DNA from: RUG14121 sp964533935
GTDB taxonomy: Bacteria; Bacillota_I; Bacilli_A; RF39; UBA660
DNA: 64,000 nt
Reading direction: 5' to 3'
NCBI GenBank assembly: GCA_964533935.1
Contig: CAZHOG010000005.1
Coordinates: forward strand, 1-64,000
In this document: piece after piece, positions 41,826 through 51,007 of the stretch
Numbering within the stretch: the stretch's first letter is position 1
How the letters are laid out: every line of letters starts with the position of its first letter
Position numbers and translations under genes: made by a program
Notes under the pieces: generated by a model
Seen by the model: the letters and a program-made list of their open reading frames with translations, nothing else
Told to the model about the DNA's origin: nothing
Databases searched by the model: none

Positions 41826-42869
41826 ATGAAAAAAAATATTTCTTTAAAACAAATGACATGTTTCTTCATATGTGCATTTGTATTTTTATCACTTGTTGTA
41901 ATATATAAGTCTTATGAGATTTCTTTATTAAAAAATAAATATAATAACATAGAAAAAGTTATTAATAATACATATGATTTTTCCAATCAATTAGCAGTTA
42001 CAGTTGATGGACAAGAAACAAGTTCATTTCCAACTAAAGATTCAAATTATTCTGTAAAAAGTATAGATTGTACTAATGATGTTGTGGCAAAATGGGATAA
42101 TGAAAATTGGAAATTAGTAATAGATGATATGTCAGCAACAAGTACAAAATGTACTGTTAATTTTAAAACTGGTATATCTAGTCAAAACGATATTGCATTG
42201 TATTCTAAAGAAGATCTTTTAGCATTAAATAGTGAATATCAAGATATGGCTGTTGATACTGTAAAAAGTTCGATTATAGATAGTATATATCCAGTAGGAA
42301 GTATATATATGAGTACTACTGATGATACAGTTGATATAGTTAAAGGAAAATTTGGAGGTACATGGGTTAAATATGCTCAGGGTACTACTCTTATTGGTGC
42401 AATCTCAACTTATGCAGCTAATTCAACAGGTGGAACAAATAGTATTTCACTTACACAATCTAATATTCCTTCTTTAAGTATGACAGGAACAACTGATTCA
42501 ACAGGAAGTGGATATTCTATAGGATATGGATCTTCTAGTAGAGGAGTTAGTCCATGGAGTGCTTCTCACGGACATAGTGTATCAAGGGAATTTGGTATTA
42601 ATGCAAATTTAAATATTAATCCTGCTTCAGAAACATATGCTCAAATAGCTGGAACTAATGCGTATACAAGATCATGGAGTTCAAGTCCGATATCATCAAC
42701 AACTATTACAGTATCTGGACAAACAGTTAGTGATTATTATGCAAACAGTATAAGTGGAATTCAATCTCATAGTCATACTTTTACGGGAAATTATACTAAT
42801 AATTCTCAACAAAATATTAATGTTCAAAATCCATATACAGCTGTATATATGTATAAAAGAACGGCATAA
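41826..42869 (+). CDS. Membrane-anchored protein with phage tail collar-like C-terminal domain (copy 2)
   Basis: A 347-residue paralogue of the preceding protein, separated by 21 bases. The same plan: N-terminal membrane helix (about 10-33), Cys pair (SIDCTND, KCTVNF), then YPVGSIYMSTTDDT, FGGTWVKY, and the repeated His motif SHGHSVS and SHSHTFTGNYTNNS near the end. Identity is clearly highest in the collar part and in the final YMYKR. The duplication and surface topology suggest ligand or sugar binding. Shine-Dalgarno AGGTGAT. Confidence 0.75.
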   Translation: MKKNISLKQMTCFFICAFVFLSLVVIYKSYEISLLKNKYNNIEKVINNTYDFSNQLAVTVDGQETSSFPTKDSNYSVKSIDCTNDVVAKWDNENWKLVIDDMSATSTKCTVNFKTGISSQNDIALYSKEDLLALNSEYQDMAVDTVKSSIIDSIYPVGSIYMSTTDDTVDIVKGKFGGTWVKYAQGTTLIGAISTYAANSTGGTNSISLTQSNIPSLSMTGTTDSTGSGYSIGYGSSSRGVSPWSASHGHSVSREFGINANLNINPASETYAQIAGTNAYTRSWSSSPISSTTITVSGQTVSDYYANSISGIQSHSHTFTGNYTNNSQQNINVQNPYTAVYMYKRTA

Positions 42870-42891
42870 ATCCTATTAATAGGATTTTTTT
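42868..42891 (+). terminator. Terminator of the collar-protein pair
   Basis: AAATCCTAT (42868-42876) and ATAGGATTT (42879-42887), T run. Confidence 0.75.
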
Positions 42892-42969
42892 ATGGTAAAA
42901 ATTTCCCAGTGAAATAACTATTATTTTTATCTGATTTATAGTATAATTACTAAAGTAGAGGGTGATATA

Positions 42970-43875
42970 GTGGATTTTGATATAAAAAAAATCATTAGTC
43001 AAATAAATCATAAAAATCTATTTTTAAGAATTGTAATAACTTTGATTGGAACAATCCTTCTAGCTATGAATTATAATTTATTTTTAGATAGTAATAATTT
43101 AGTTATAGGTGGATTAAGTGGTTTAGCAATTATTTTCAAAAAATTATTTTCTTGGAATTCAACAATATTTATTTATGTTTTAACTGCTGTATTAATAATC
43201 ATTGGATTATTCCTACTAAATAAAGAAGAAATATTTAAGGGATTATTTGTTTCATTATTATTTCCATTTTTTATAACATTTACTGCTCCATTATGTACAA
43301 TATTATTAAAATATATTGAATTTAATGACAAGATATTAATTGCTTTAGCATCTTCTTTATTATTTGGTTTTGCTAATGGTATTATTTATCAAGCTGGATT
43401 TAATACTGGTGGATCAGATGTTTTAATGAAAATAATTAACAAATATGGAAAAATTACTGAGGGAAAAGCAACGTTTGTAATGAACATCGCAATTATTTTA
43501 CTTGGTGGAATTGTATTTGATATAAATAATGTTGCTTATTCTGCAATAATATTATATTTAAGTACTATTATTATTGATCGTATGTTAATTGGAATTTCTA
43601 GAGCAAAAATGTTTTATATTAATACAAACGAAATTGATAAAGTTAGACAATTTATTTTAGAAGAATTAAAAACAGGTGTAACAATAATTTCAACTGAAGG
43701 TGGATATTCTAATAAAAAAGGAAAACTTTTAATGTGTGTTGTAGATAGTAAAGATTATTATATGTTTAGACAAGCAGTGTTAGAAATTGATCCAAAAGCG
43801 TTCTTTATTATTGATGACTGTTATGAAGTATCTGGTGGATATAAAAGAGAAAGAATCAATTTGTATGAGAGGTGA
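42970..43875 (+). CDS. YitT family membrane protein (DUF2179)
   Basis: A 301-residue protein with about five or six hydrophobic segments in the first 190 residues (NLVIGGLSGLAIIFKKLF, YQAGFNTGGSDVLMKIINKYG) and a soluble C-terminal DUF2179 domain (about 210-295, ISTEGGYSNKKGKLLMCVVDSKDYY, DPKAFFIIDD). It matches YitT; function is unknown. Start GTG 42970 after AGAGGGTGAT. It precedes ftsE by four bases, so it is in the ftsEX operon. Confidence 0.9.
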   Translation: MDFDIKKIISQINHKNLFLRIVITLIGTILLAMNYNLFLDSNNLVIGGLSGLAIIFKKLFSWNSTIFIYVLTAVLIIIGLFLLNKEEIFKGLFVSLLFPFFITFTAPLCTILLKYIEFNDKILIALASSLLFGFANGIIYQAGFNTGGSDVLMKIINKYGKITEGKATFVMNIAIILLGGIVFDINNVAYSAIILYLSTIIIDRMLIGISRAKMFYINTNEIDKVRQFILEELKTGVTIISTEGGYSNKKGKLLMCVVDSKDYYMFRQAVLEIDPKAFFIIDDCYEVSGGYKRERINLYER

Positions 43876-43879
43876 AAAA

Positions 43880-44581
43880 ATGAAGTTAATTAGTATTGAA
43901 AATTGTTATAAAGTATATAAAAATGGAGTGACAGCTATTGCTGATTTATCTTTAGAAATAGATAAAAAAGAATTTGTTTTTATAATTGGTGCTACCGGTT
44001 GTGGAAAATCAACTTTAATTAAAATGCTTTATCGAGAAGAAAAACCAACTAAAGGAAAAATTAATGTTGGGGGAATTGATGTAGCTAAATTACGTAATAG
44101 TAAAGTATATAAATTAAGAAGAAAATTAGGAATAGTTTTTCAAGATTTCAAATTGCTTCCTAAATTAACTGTTTATGAGAATGTTGCTTTTGCTCTTGAA
44201 AGCATTGGTATGAAGGATAAAGATATAAGACCTAAAGTATTAGAAGCTTTAGATAAAGTTGGACTTAAAGATCGTTCTAGAAGTTATCCTAGAGAATTAT
44301 CTGGTGGTGAACAACAAAGAGTATGTATTGCTAGAGCAATAGTTAATGAACCTAAGATTCTTATATGTGATGAACCAACTGGTAATTTAGACCCAATTAC
44401 ATCTAAAGAAATTATGAAGATACTAGAAAAACTAAATAAAGAATATGAAACAACTGTTGTAATGGTTACACATGATAGTGAAATAGTTAATAAAATGAAA
44501 AAAAGAGTTATTTTATTAGACAACGGTGTATTGGTTGGAGATTATTTGAAAGGAAGTTATAAAGTACATGAAAATATTTAG
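43880..44581 (+). CDS. ftsE: Cell-division ABC ATPase FtsE
   Basis: A 233-residue ABC ATPase that, with FtsX, activates peptidoglycan hydrolases during division. Walker A GATGCGKST, Q-loop VFQDFKLLP, signature LSGGEQQR, Walker B ILICDEPTGNLDP and the H-loop VTHD. FtsE-specific KLLPKLTVYENVAFAL is visible. Start ATG 43880 after GAGGTG; the upstream open frame overlaps yitT. Overlaps ftsX by 14 bases. Confidence 0.96.
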   Translation: MKLISIENCYKVYKNGVTAIADLSLEIDKKEFVFIIGATGCGKSTLIKMLYREEKPTKGKINVGGIDVAKLRNSKVYKLRRKLGIVFQDFKLLPKLTVYENVAFALESIGMKDKDIRPKVLEALDKVGLKDRSRSYPRELSGGEQQRVCIARAIVNEPKILICDEPTGNLDPITSKEIMKILEKLNKEYETTVVMVTHDSEIVNKMKKRVILLDNGVLVGDYLKGSYKVHENI

Positions 44582-45461
44582 ATTTTTAAAAAGAAGTATT
44601 AGAGATTCATTTAAAAGTGTATTTCGTAATTTTAGTTTAAGTGTTGCTGCAATCGCATGTACAACAATAACTCTTATTCTAGTAGCTGTATCAATAGTAA
44701 TATCATATAATGTTTCATCTATTACACAAGAATTAGAAGATGAATTAACAATTGTTGTATATTTGAAAAAGGATGTTACTGATGAACAAATAGATAGTTT
44801 AAAAACAAACATTGTTCAAATGAAAAATGTTGAAGATGTAGAATTTAAAGACAATGATGAATGGAAATTAGAAATGCAAGAATATTCTGAAACTTATAAA
44901 ACAGCATTAGAATATTTAGATGAAAATCCATTATTGGATTCATTTGTAGTAAAAGTTAAAAATGTAAATGATTTAAAAGAAACAGCAGATAATATTAGAA
45001 GTTATGAATTTGTAGAGAGTGCAAGTTATGGAGAAGGCATGGTAGAAAATATCATAACAATCTTTAATATTGTAAAAAAGATTACTCTAGCTATAGTTAT
45101 ATCATTAATTTTTGTAACAGCATTCTTAATTAATAACACAATTAAATTAACAATCTTTTCTAGAAGAAATGAAATTGAGATAATGCGTTTAGTTGGTGCA
45201 AGTAATATGACCATTAAACTACCATTTATGTTTGAAGGATTCTTTTTAGGAGTTCTAGGTAGTATTATTCCTATTTTTGTTACAATATATGGATATGTAT
45301 TATTATTTGATCACTTTAATGGTTATTTAGTTTCTCAAATGATTACATTAGTTAAACCATTTAATTTTATATTATTTGTTTCATTAATTATTTTAGCAAT
45401 TGGAACATTAATTGGAATGTTAGGAAGTTATAGGGCTGTTAGAAAGTACTTGAAAATATAA
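44568..45461 (+). CDS. ftsX: Cell-division protein FtsX
   Basis: A 297-residue membrane protein with TM1 near 22-45, an extracellular domain of about 115 residues (ELTIVVYLKKDVTDEQ onward), and three TM segments at about 170-190, 218-242 and 264-286. IEIMRLVGASNMTIKLPF between TM2 and TM3 is the family signature. It transmits ATP-driven change to the outside hydrolase. ATG 44568 lies inside ftsE; its stop overlaps the next start (TAATG). Confidence 0.95.
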   Translation: MKIFRFLKRSIRDSFKSVFRNFSLSVAAIACTTITLILVAVSIVISYNVSSITQELEDELTIVVYLKKDVTDEQIDSLKTNIVQMKNVEDVEFKDNDEWKLEMQEYSETYKTALEYLDENPLLDSFVVKVKNVNDLKETADNIRSYEFVESASYGEGMVENIITIFNIVKKITLAIVISLIFVTAFLINNTIKLTIFSRRNEIEIMRLVGASNMTIKLPFMFEGFFLGVLGSIIPIFVTIYGYVLLFDHFNGYLVSQMITLVKPFNFILFVSLIILAIGTLIGMLGSYRAVRKYLKI

Positions 45462-46684
45462 TGAATAAATATTTCAAAAAATATATTTCATTAACATTAG
45501 TTTTATTATTTACTTTTAGTTTTTTACTAAGCCCTATAAGTGTTAATGCAGCAACGAAAGATCCTCAAACATTAGGTGATTTAAAAGATCAACTTGCAGC
45601 ATTAAAAAAGCAAAAAAGTGATAATGATGCTAATCAAAAATATACCCAAGCACAAATAAATGCAAGAGAACAATCAATTAGAAATGCAGAATCAGAAATA
45701 TCACAAGCACAAGCAGATATGGAAGCCGCTGAACAAAAGATTGATGAATCAAATACTAAAATAGATTCATTAAAAAATGAAACACAAAAATTATTAAAAT
45801 TATTACAACAATTAAAAAGTCAAAATGCTTATGTAGAATATATTTCTGGTGCATCAAGTATTACTGATTTAGTAATGAGAACAAATGCAGTTGAACAAAT
45901 TACTTCATCTAATCAAGACTTTTTAAATCAATTAGAACAATTAATAAAAGAAAATGAACAGTTGAAAATCGATTTGCAATCCAAACAAAAAGATTTAGAA
46001 GTAAAAATAACAAATTATCAAGCAACAATTAAAAGTTTATATGGTAACTTAGAATCTTATGATAAGTTTGCTTTAGACATAGATACTCAAATTAAGACTA
46101 TGCAAAATCAGGTTAATTCATATGTTAAATTGTGTGCAAGTAGTTCTAAGAGTTATTTAGGTGATAATGAATTATTAACAGATTGTACTAATGTGCCATA
46201 TAACGCTGGATGGTTAAAACCACTTAAAAAAGGTGTTACAACTAGTACTATCGGAACTCGTTGGGGTTCATATCATAATGCATTAGATATTGGTGGTAAT
46301 ACAGAAGGAACTCCTGTTTATGCAGCAGCAGCGGGAACAGTTTCAGGTATTATCTGGAGATATAGATGCGGCGGTAATATGTTATACATCAATGTTACAG
46401 TTGGTAATAAAAAATATACAACTTACTATTATCATTTACTTACTATTAATGTAAGTTATGGTCAAACAGTAACTCAAAATACAATAATTGGAACTGTAGG
46501 TGGTGGATCAACAGCTGCATCTAAGGGTGGCTATGATTCATGTACAACAGGAACCCATTTACATTTTGGAGTAGCAAATGGCTATTATACTGGTAGTATA
46601 AGTAAGAGTAAAGTAATTACACCACCAGGATTCCCAAATTCTAAAGGTTATAGATTTAATTCAAGAACTGATTATTACGGATAG
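45461..46684 (+). CDS. FtsEX-linked peptidoglycan hydrolase: coiled coil plus M23 domain
   Basis: A 407-residue secreted protein. Signal peptide 1-30 (LTLVLLFTFSFLLSPISVNA), coiled coil about 35-235 in two helices with a break near ISGASSITDLVMRTNAVEQI, and a LytM/M23 domain (245-400) with metal ligands in HNALDIGG and THLHFG, so an active metallopeptidase. It is the functional counterpart of PcsB/EnvC/CwlO, but the catalytic domain is M23 rather than CHAP (PcsB) or NlpC/P60 (CwlO). Its position directly after ftsX, overlapping by one base, makes FtsX control very likely. Confidence 0.92.
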   Translation: MNKYFKKYISLTLVLLFTFSFLLSPISVNAATKDPQTLGDLKDQLAALKKQKSDNDANQKYTQAQINAREQSIRNAESEISQAQADMEAAEQKIDESNTKIDSLKNETQKLLKLLQQLKSQNAYVEYISGASSITDLVMRTNAVEQITSSNQDFLNQLEQLIKENEQLKIDLQSKQKDLEVKITNYQATIKSLYGNLESYDKFALDIDTQIKTMQNQVNSYVKLCASSSKSYLGDNELLTDCTNVPYNAGWLKPLKKGVTTSTIGTRWGSYHNALDIGGNTEGTPVYAAAAGTVSGIIWRYRCGGNMLYINVTVGNKKYTTYYYHLLTINVSYGQTVTQNTIIGTVGGGSTAASKGGYDSCTTGTHLHFGVANGYYTGSISKSKVITPPGFPNSKGYRFNSRTDYYG

Positions 46685-46707
46685 GAGAGCAAAAATCTCC
46701 TTTTTTT
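46683..46707 (+). terminator. Terminator of the ftsEX operon
   Basis: AGGAGA (46683-46688) and TCTCCT (46696-46701), T run. Confidence 0.7.
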
Positions 46708-46745
46708 ATGCTTTAAAATATGTTACTATTAAACTAGGTGATAGT

Positions 46746-49184
46746 ATGAACAATAAAAAAGGTTTTACACTTGTTGAACTAATGGGTGTTATTGTTATTT
46801 TAGCAATCATTATAGCAATAGCTATCCCTTCATACAATTTAATAACAAAAAATATAAAAGCAAAAAATCTTGAGAATCAAAAAGAATTAATTAAAGTTGC
46901 AGCAGTTAAATATGCTGAGGATGCTAATATCTATTTTATGTATCCAGAAGATTTAATTAAACAAGGATATTTAGAAGAAAAAGATATTGATCCATCTTTA
47001 AAATGTAGTATTTACCAAGTAAAAGATGATAAAGGATTGTTATATGCTGTTGAAATAAAAGAAAGTAATTCTGAAAATGAATCTTGTAATCAAGAATTAT
47101 TAGCAAAATACGATGATAACATAAGAATTGAAATGAAAACGGTTACTGATAAAGATATTAATAGTAATACAAATTATTGGACTAATGAAGATGTTAAATT
47201 GTCATTCGAGTGGAATGAATCAGATAAAGGAACAATTAAAGAAGAATCTATTCAGTGGTATAAAGGTGATGAAATTATTGCTGGTACAAATAGTTATTCA
47301 TACATAGTAACTGTGCCAACAACTGCAAAGCAAGAGCAACTATATAAAGTTAAATTAACAGCTACTAAAGATGGACAAGACATAGAATATACTGGAATGA
47401 AGTTTGTTAAAATAGATAAAAAGAATCCAGAATTTTATAACAATGCAGTTACTCCATCTGGTGATTGGCAATCATCAAAAGATTATTCAATAAATGCTTA
47501 TGATAACGAATCAGGGTTAAAGGGCTATTGGAGTGGAGTAAATACTACTGAAGATTGTCCAAATGAACAATCACAATATAGTAGTAAAAAAACGTTTAAG
47601 TTTGAAAATACTGCTTTTGATAAAGCTAATCTTAAAATTTGTATTATGGATAATGCTGGTAATGTAAAAAGTATTGAGCAAGAAATAGAAAAAGTAGATG
47701 GAATACAGCCTTCTTGCCAAATATTAGTTAATGGCCAACCAGCTGAAAACAAATGGTATATTGGAAATCAAATGACAGTTAGTACCAAATCAAGTATAAC
47801 AAATATAAGTGGAACTAATTGGGGAATTTCAAATAACAATAGTGAAGTTAATTATAATGAAAAATCTATAATCGAGAATTCAAATATTACTAGTAAATCA
47901 TATTATGGTTTTATAAAAAGTGGTGCTGGATTAACTAATACATGTAATGCTACAGTTAAATATGAACATGATATAACTGCACCAGTAATATCTGGATCAT
48001 CTTCAAATTATAATTCAATAACTGCCACATATAATACTGGTTCTGCAATAAGTGGCATAAAAAATACTACATGTCATTTAACTGATGCTAATGGAAATAT
48101 TAAATCAAATGGAACATTAAATAGTAATGGAAGTTGTACTTTCTCTGTTCCAGCTACAAGTGCAAATTCTATATATTATTTTAAAAAATGTATAACAAGT
48201 AATGCAGGTAATAGTATTTGTTCAACAGTTTCTTCTAAAACAACTGTAGGATATTGTACAAGTGGAAATTATACAACAAGTATAGTTAATAAATCTTATA
48301 CATCAAGTTGTCCAGCATGTGGAAGTGGAACAAGAAATTATACATATAATGAAAAATATACTTCAAAATATAATAATTTATCATGTGGAAATTCTGGCAC
48401 AAAATCTTCTAGTGAAACATGTTCTGGTTTACCATCATGCTGTTCATCTACTCGTGCAAGTTATGGTAATTATGGTGGCTGCTCAGCAGTTTGTGGAACC
48501 GGTTCACAAACTAGAACTGTAAATTATTATTCAAACTATGATGGAAGTTTCTGCGGTTCTGCACAACAATCATCTTCTTGTAATACACAAGATTGTTGTT
48601 CAAAAACCCATATAGGAAGTTATAGTGGATATGGTTCATGTTCTGTAGGATGTGGCGGTGGATTAATGTATAGATCTGCATATTATTATTCGGATTATGA
48701 TGGAAGATATTGTAGGACTGCATCAGAAGGGGCACTATGTAATACTCAGAGTTGTATTCCTCCATCTCAAGTGATTCCTGGAACACCAAGCGGTGGAAGT
48801 TGTGAATGTACTAATGCATGGACTTGGAGAATGATGAGATATAATGGTGAAGGATTCTGTTCAGGAGGATCATTTACAAGTCAATGGATTAATTTTGGAC
48901 AATATACACGTCTTACAGGAACTATATATGTAGCATCTTCTTCTAGCGAAAGTGGAGTAAGATGTATCTTTGGATTAGATAATAATCCAAATGATGAAAG
49001 TAATGTTTTATTCCCAATTTTAGATGTATCTACTACAAGCACTTCTTGGGCAGGATATAATTATGATTATAGAATTCCAGCTGGAGCTAAAACTAGTTTA
49101 TTTACTAAGGCAATCTGCTACCATACTGGAAATGCTGAATCATCATCATTTGAAATGGGTCAAATGACAGGACATCATGATTAA
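46746..49184 (+). CDS. Giant prepilin-like surface protein with three Cys-rich TSP1-like repeats
   Basis: An 812-residue protein that begins with a type III (prepilin) signal, KKGFTLVELMGVIVILAI: Gly before Phe, Glu at +5, then a long hydrophobic helix. Residues 40-130 look like a pilin-type globular part. Ig-like beta domains follow (about 130-500). Between about 520 and 670 there are three Cys-rich repeats; two share YGxCSxxCGxGxxxR and YYS(N/D)YDGxxC(G/R), and all have a CNTQ- or C-C-containing end. They resemble thrombospondin type 1 repeats with Tyr/Gly in place of Trp. A final domain of about 130 residues ends QMTGHHD. No other pilus genes are in the window. Confidence 0.75.
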   Translation: MNNKKGFTLVELMGVIVILAIIIAIAIPSYNLITKNIKAKNLENQKELIKVAAVKYAEDANIYFMYPEDLIKQGYLEEKDIDPSLKCSIYQVKDDKGLLYAVEIKESNSENESCNQELLAKYDDNIRIEMKTVTDKDINSNTNYWTNEDVKLSFEWNESDKGTIKEESIQWYKGDEIIAGTNSYSYIVTVPTTAKQEQLYKVKLTATKDGQDIEYTGMKFVKIDKKNPEFYNNAVTPSGDWQSSKDYSINAYDNESGLKGYWSGVNTTEDCPNEQSQYSSKKTFKFENTAFDKANLKICIMDNAGNVKSIEQEIEKVDGIQPSCQILVNGQPAENKWYIGNQMTVSTKSSITNISGTNWGISNNNSEVNYNEKSIIENSNITSKSYYGFIKSGAGLTNTCNATVKYEHDITAPVISGSSSNYNSITATYNTGSAISGIKNTTCHLTDANGNIKSNGTLNSNGSCTFSVPATSANSIYYFKKCITSNAGNSICSTVSSKTTVGYCTSGNYTTSIVNKSYTSSCPACGSGTRNYTYNEKYTSKYNNLSCGNSGTKSSSETCSGLPSCCSSTRASYGNYGGCSAVCGTGSQTRTVNYYSNYDGSFCGSAQQSSSCNTQDCCSKTHIGSYSGYGSCSVGCGGGLMYRSAYYYSDYDGRYCRTASEGALCNTQSCIPPSQVIPGTPSGGSCECTNAWTWRMMRYNGEGFCSGGSFTSQWINFGQYTRLTGTIYVASSSSESGVRCIFGLDNNPNDESNVLFPILDVSTTSTSWAGYNYDYRIPAGAKTSLFTKAICYHTGNAESSSFEMGQMTGHHD

Positions 49185-49208
49185 AACACAAATATTTTGT
49201 GTTTTTTT
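49183..49208 (+). terminator. Terminator
   Basis: AAAACACAAA (49183-49192) pairs with TTTGTGTTTT, then T run. Confidence 0.75.
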
Positions 49209-49248
49209 CTTTTTAATGTTAAAATGTTTGGAGTAAGGAGGACATTTT

Positions 49249-50148
49249 ATGACTTTTACAACAAGAATTAAAGAAGAAATTACATTACTTCCCATTAATC
49301 CAATAGAAGCAAGAAATGAAATTTCGGCAATAATAAAATATGATGCAAAATTAGAAAATAATAAAATAGTAATTACTGTAGAAAATGCCTCCGTAGCTAG
49401 AAGAATATATAAAAATATAAAAGAATTATTTAATATTAATTCTAAAATAATAATTAGAAATCAAAAGCGTTTTAGAATTAAACAAATATATATTCTAGAA
49501 ATAAATGAAAAAGTTGATTTTATTTATTCAACATTAAAAATTAATAATTTATATTTAGAAACACAAGAAGATAAAATAGCATTTCTAAGAGGTGTTTTCA
49601 TGGCTTGTGGTTCTATTTCAGATCCAAGTACTAGTGGATATCATTTAGAGTTTGTATTTACAAAAATTACAGATGCAAAACTAGTTGATAACGTTTTAAA
49701 ATCATTTAAATTAGATTCTAAGGTTTTAAAAAGAAGTAATAGATACATGGTTTATTTAAAGTCTGCTGAAGATATTAGTGATGTTATAAAATTATTTGGA
49801 GCAATTAATTCACTATTTTACTTTGAAGATATAAGAATATATCGTGATCATAAAAATATGGTTAACAGGTTAAATAATTGTGAAATAGCCAATCAAGAAA
49901 AAACTATGACTACCGGAATGAAACAAGTTGATGATATTAATTATTTAATAGATAATAATTTATTAGAATTACTAGATGAGAATAGTCAAATAGTAGCTAC
50001 TTATAGGCTTAAATATCCTGAATCATCATATTTAGAATTAGCAGAAATTATTTCTCTTGAAACGGATTATCAAATAGGAAAATCAGGGATTAATCATAAT
50101 TTTATTAAAATTAAAAAAATGGTTGATAAACATAAAAATACGATCTAA
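49249..50148 (+). CDS. whiA: DNA-binding protein WhiA
   Basis: A 299-residue WhiA: N-terminal LAGLIDADG-like domain (about 1-200, FLRGVFMACGSISDPSTSGYHLEF, RIYRDHKNMVNRLNNCEIANQEKT) and a C-terminal helix-turn-helix (about 215-295, YPESSYLELAEIIS, KSGINHNFIKIKK). It regulates division and, in spore formers, sporulation. Shine-Dalgarno AAGGAGG. Convergent with clpP, overlapping by four bases. The usual partners yvcK and rapZ are not adjacent. Confidence 0.95.
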   Translation: MTFTTRIKEEITLLPINPIEARNEISAIIKYDAKLENNKIVITVENASVARRIYKNIKELFNINSKIIIRNQKRFRIKQIYILEINEKVDFIYSTLKINNLYLETQEDKIAFLRGVFMACGSISDPSTSGYHLEFVFTKITDAKLVDNVLKSFKLDSKVLKRSNRYMVYLKSAEDISDVIKLFGAINSLFYFEDIRIYRDHKNMVNRLNNCEIANQEKTMTTGMKQVDDINYLIDNNLLELLDENSQIVATYRLKYPESSYLELAEIISLETDYQIGKSGINHNFIKIKKMVDKHKNTI

Positions 50149-50178
50149 AGAATCTCATCTATTAGACCGTATTTTTTT
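50134..50178. terminator. Bidirectional terminator between whiA and clpP
   Basis: AAAAATACG (50134-50142) pairs with CGTATTTTT (50168-50176); the inner TCTAA/TTAGA extends the stem after one mismatch. Both stop codons lie inside. Confidence 0.75.
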
Positions 50179-50714
50179 GCTTCTAAAGAGTCCATATAAT
50201 TATCTCTATCTGTGTCTTTAACAATTTTTTTTAGAGGTTGATTAGTATTAAGAGAAAGAATTTTATTTAACTTATCTTTTATTTTAATTATTCTTTCAGC
50301 CGCTATTTTAATATCTGTAGCTTGACCCTCAGCTCCACCAAGAGGTTGATGAATCATTACTTCACTATTAGAAAGAGCATATCTTTTGCCTTTTTTTCCA
50401 CAGGATAATAAGAATGCTGCCATACTAGCTGCCATTCCAATTACTATAGTTTTAACATCACTTTTAATATAATTCATTGTGTCATAAATAGCCATACCTG
50501 ATGTTACACTACCTCCTGGTGAATTAATATATATGGAAATATCTTCATTATTTAAAGAATCTAAATATAATAATTCAGAGATAATAATATTTGAACTAGC
50601 ATCGTTAATTTCTCCAGTAATAAAAATAATTCGATCTTGTAGTAGTCGGGAATACAAATCAAATGCATATTCCTTATCATATGTTTTTTCTATTATTGTT
50701 GGAATTATATTCAT
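50145..50714 (-). CDS. clpP: ATP-dependent Clp protease proteolytic subunit
   Basis: A 189-residue serine protease subunit that forms the 14-mer chamber with Clp ATPases. The catalytic triad Ser97 (GMAASMAA), His122 (MIHQPLGG) and Asp171 (DTDRDNYM) is complete with canonical numbering. A minus-strand Shine-Dalgarno is weak (AGGTGAT). Slightly shorter at the C-terminus than typical (193-200). Confidence 0.96.
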   Translation of the reverse strand: MNIIPTIIEKTYDKEYAFDLYSRLLQDRIIFITGEINDASSNIIISELLYLDSLNNEDISIYINSPGGSVTSGMAIYDTMNYIKSDVKTIVIGMAASMAAFLLSCGKKGKRYALSNSEVMIHQPLGGAEGQATDIKIAAERIIKIKDKLNKILSLNTNQPLKKIVKDTDRDNYMDSLEAKKYGLIDEIL

Positions 50715-50817
50715 AAAATCACCTAATAATATAATAGTTAAAAATAAAGATTTTTATTCAATTAATTATCGACAAAAAATATAGATTATTAAAACTATAA
50801 TTATTTTGGTGATTATA

Positions 50818-50997
50818 GTGAAAGTAAAAGTGTTTGATGAAAATCATGAAAAGGATTTAGAAAATAGTATTAATGATTTTCTATGTAGTACAACTTGTGA
50901 TATAATAGATATCAAGTATCAGGTAGCTATTTCTCTTTTTGGAGAAGAACAAATTTATTGTTTTACAGCGATGATAATATATGTAAATAAAGAATGA
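50818..50997 (+). CDS. Cse60-like sporulation protein
   Basis: A 59-residue protein: VKVKVFDENHEKDLENSINDFL then IIDIKYQVAISLFGEEQIYCFTAMIIY. This matches my memory of the Spore_Cse60 family, expressed in the mother cell under sigma E in Bacillus. Function unknown. Start GTG 50818 after GGTGAT; TTG 50806 and GTG 50809 lie in that Shine-Dalgarno. It is ten bases ahead of the flippase gene and may be co-transcribed. Confidence 0.65.
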   Translation: MKVKVFDENHEKDLENSINDFLCSTTCDIIDIKYQVAISLFGEEQIYCFTAMIIYVNKE

Positions 50998-51007
50998 GTT
51001 GATCAGT

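Noticed and set aside
40740..42869. Prophage tail genes
   Set aside because: Both proteins have an N-terminal membrane anchor and the neighbours are chromosomal (gerQ, yitT, ftsEX); no capsid, portal or terminase genes occur.
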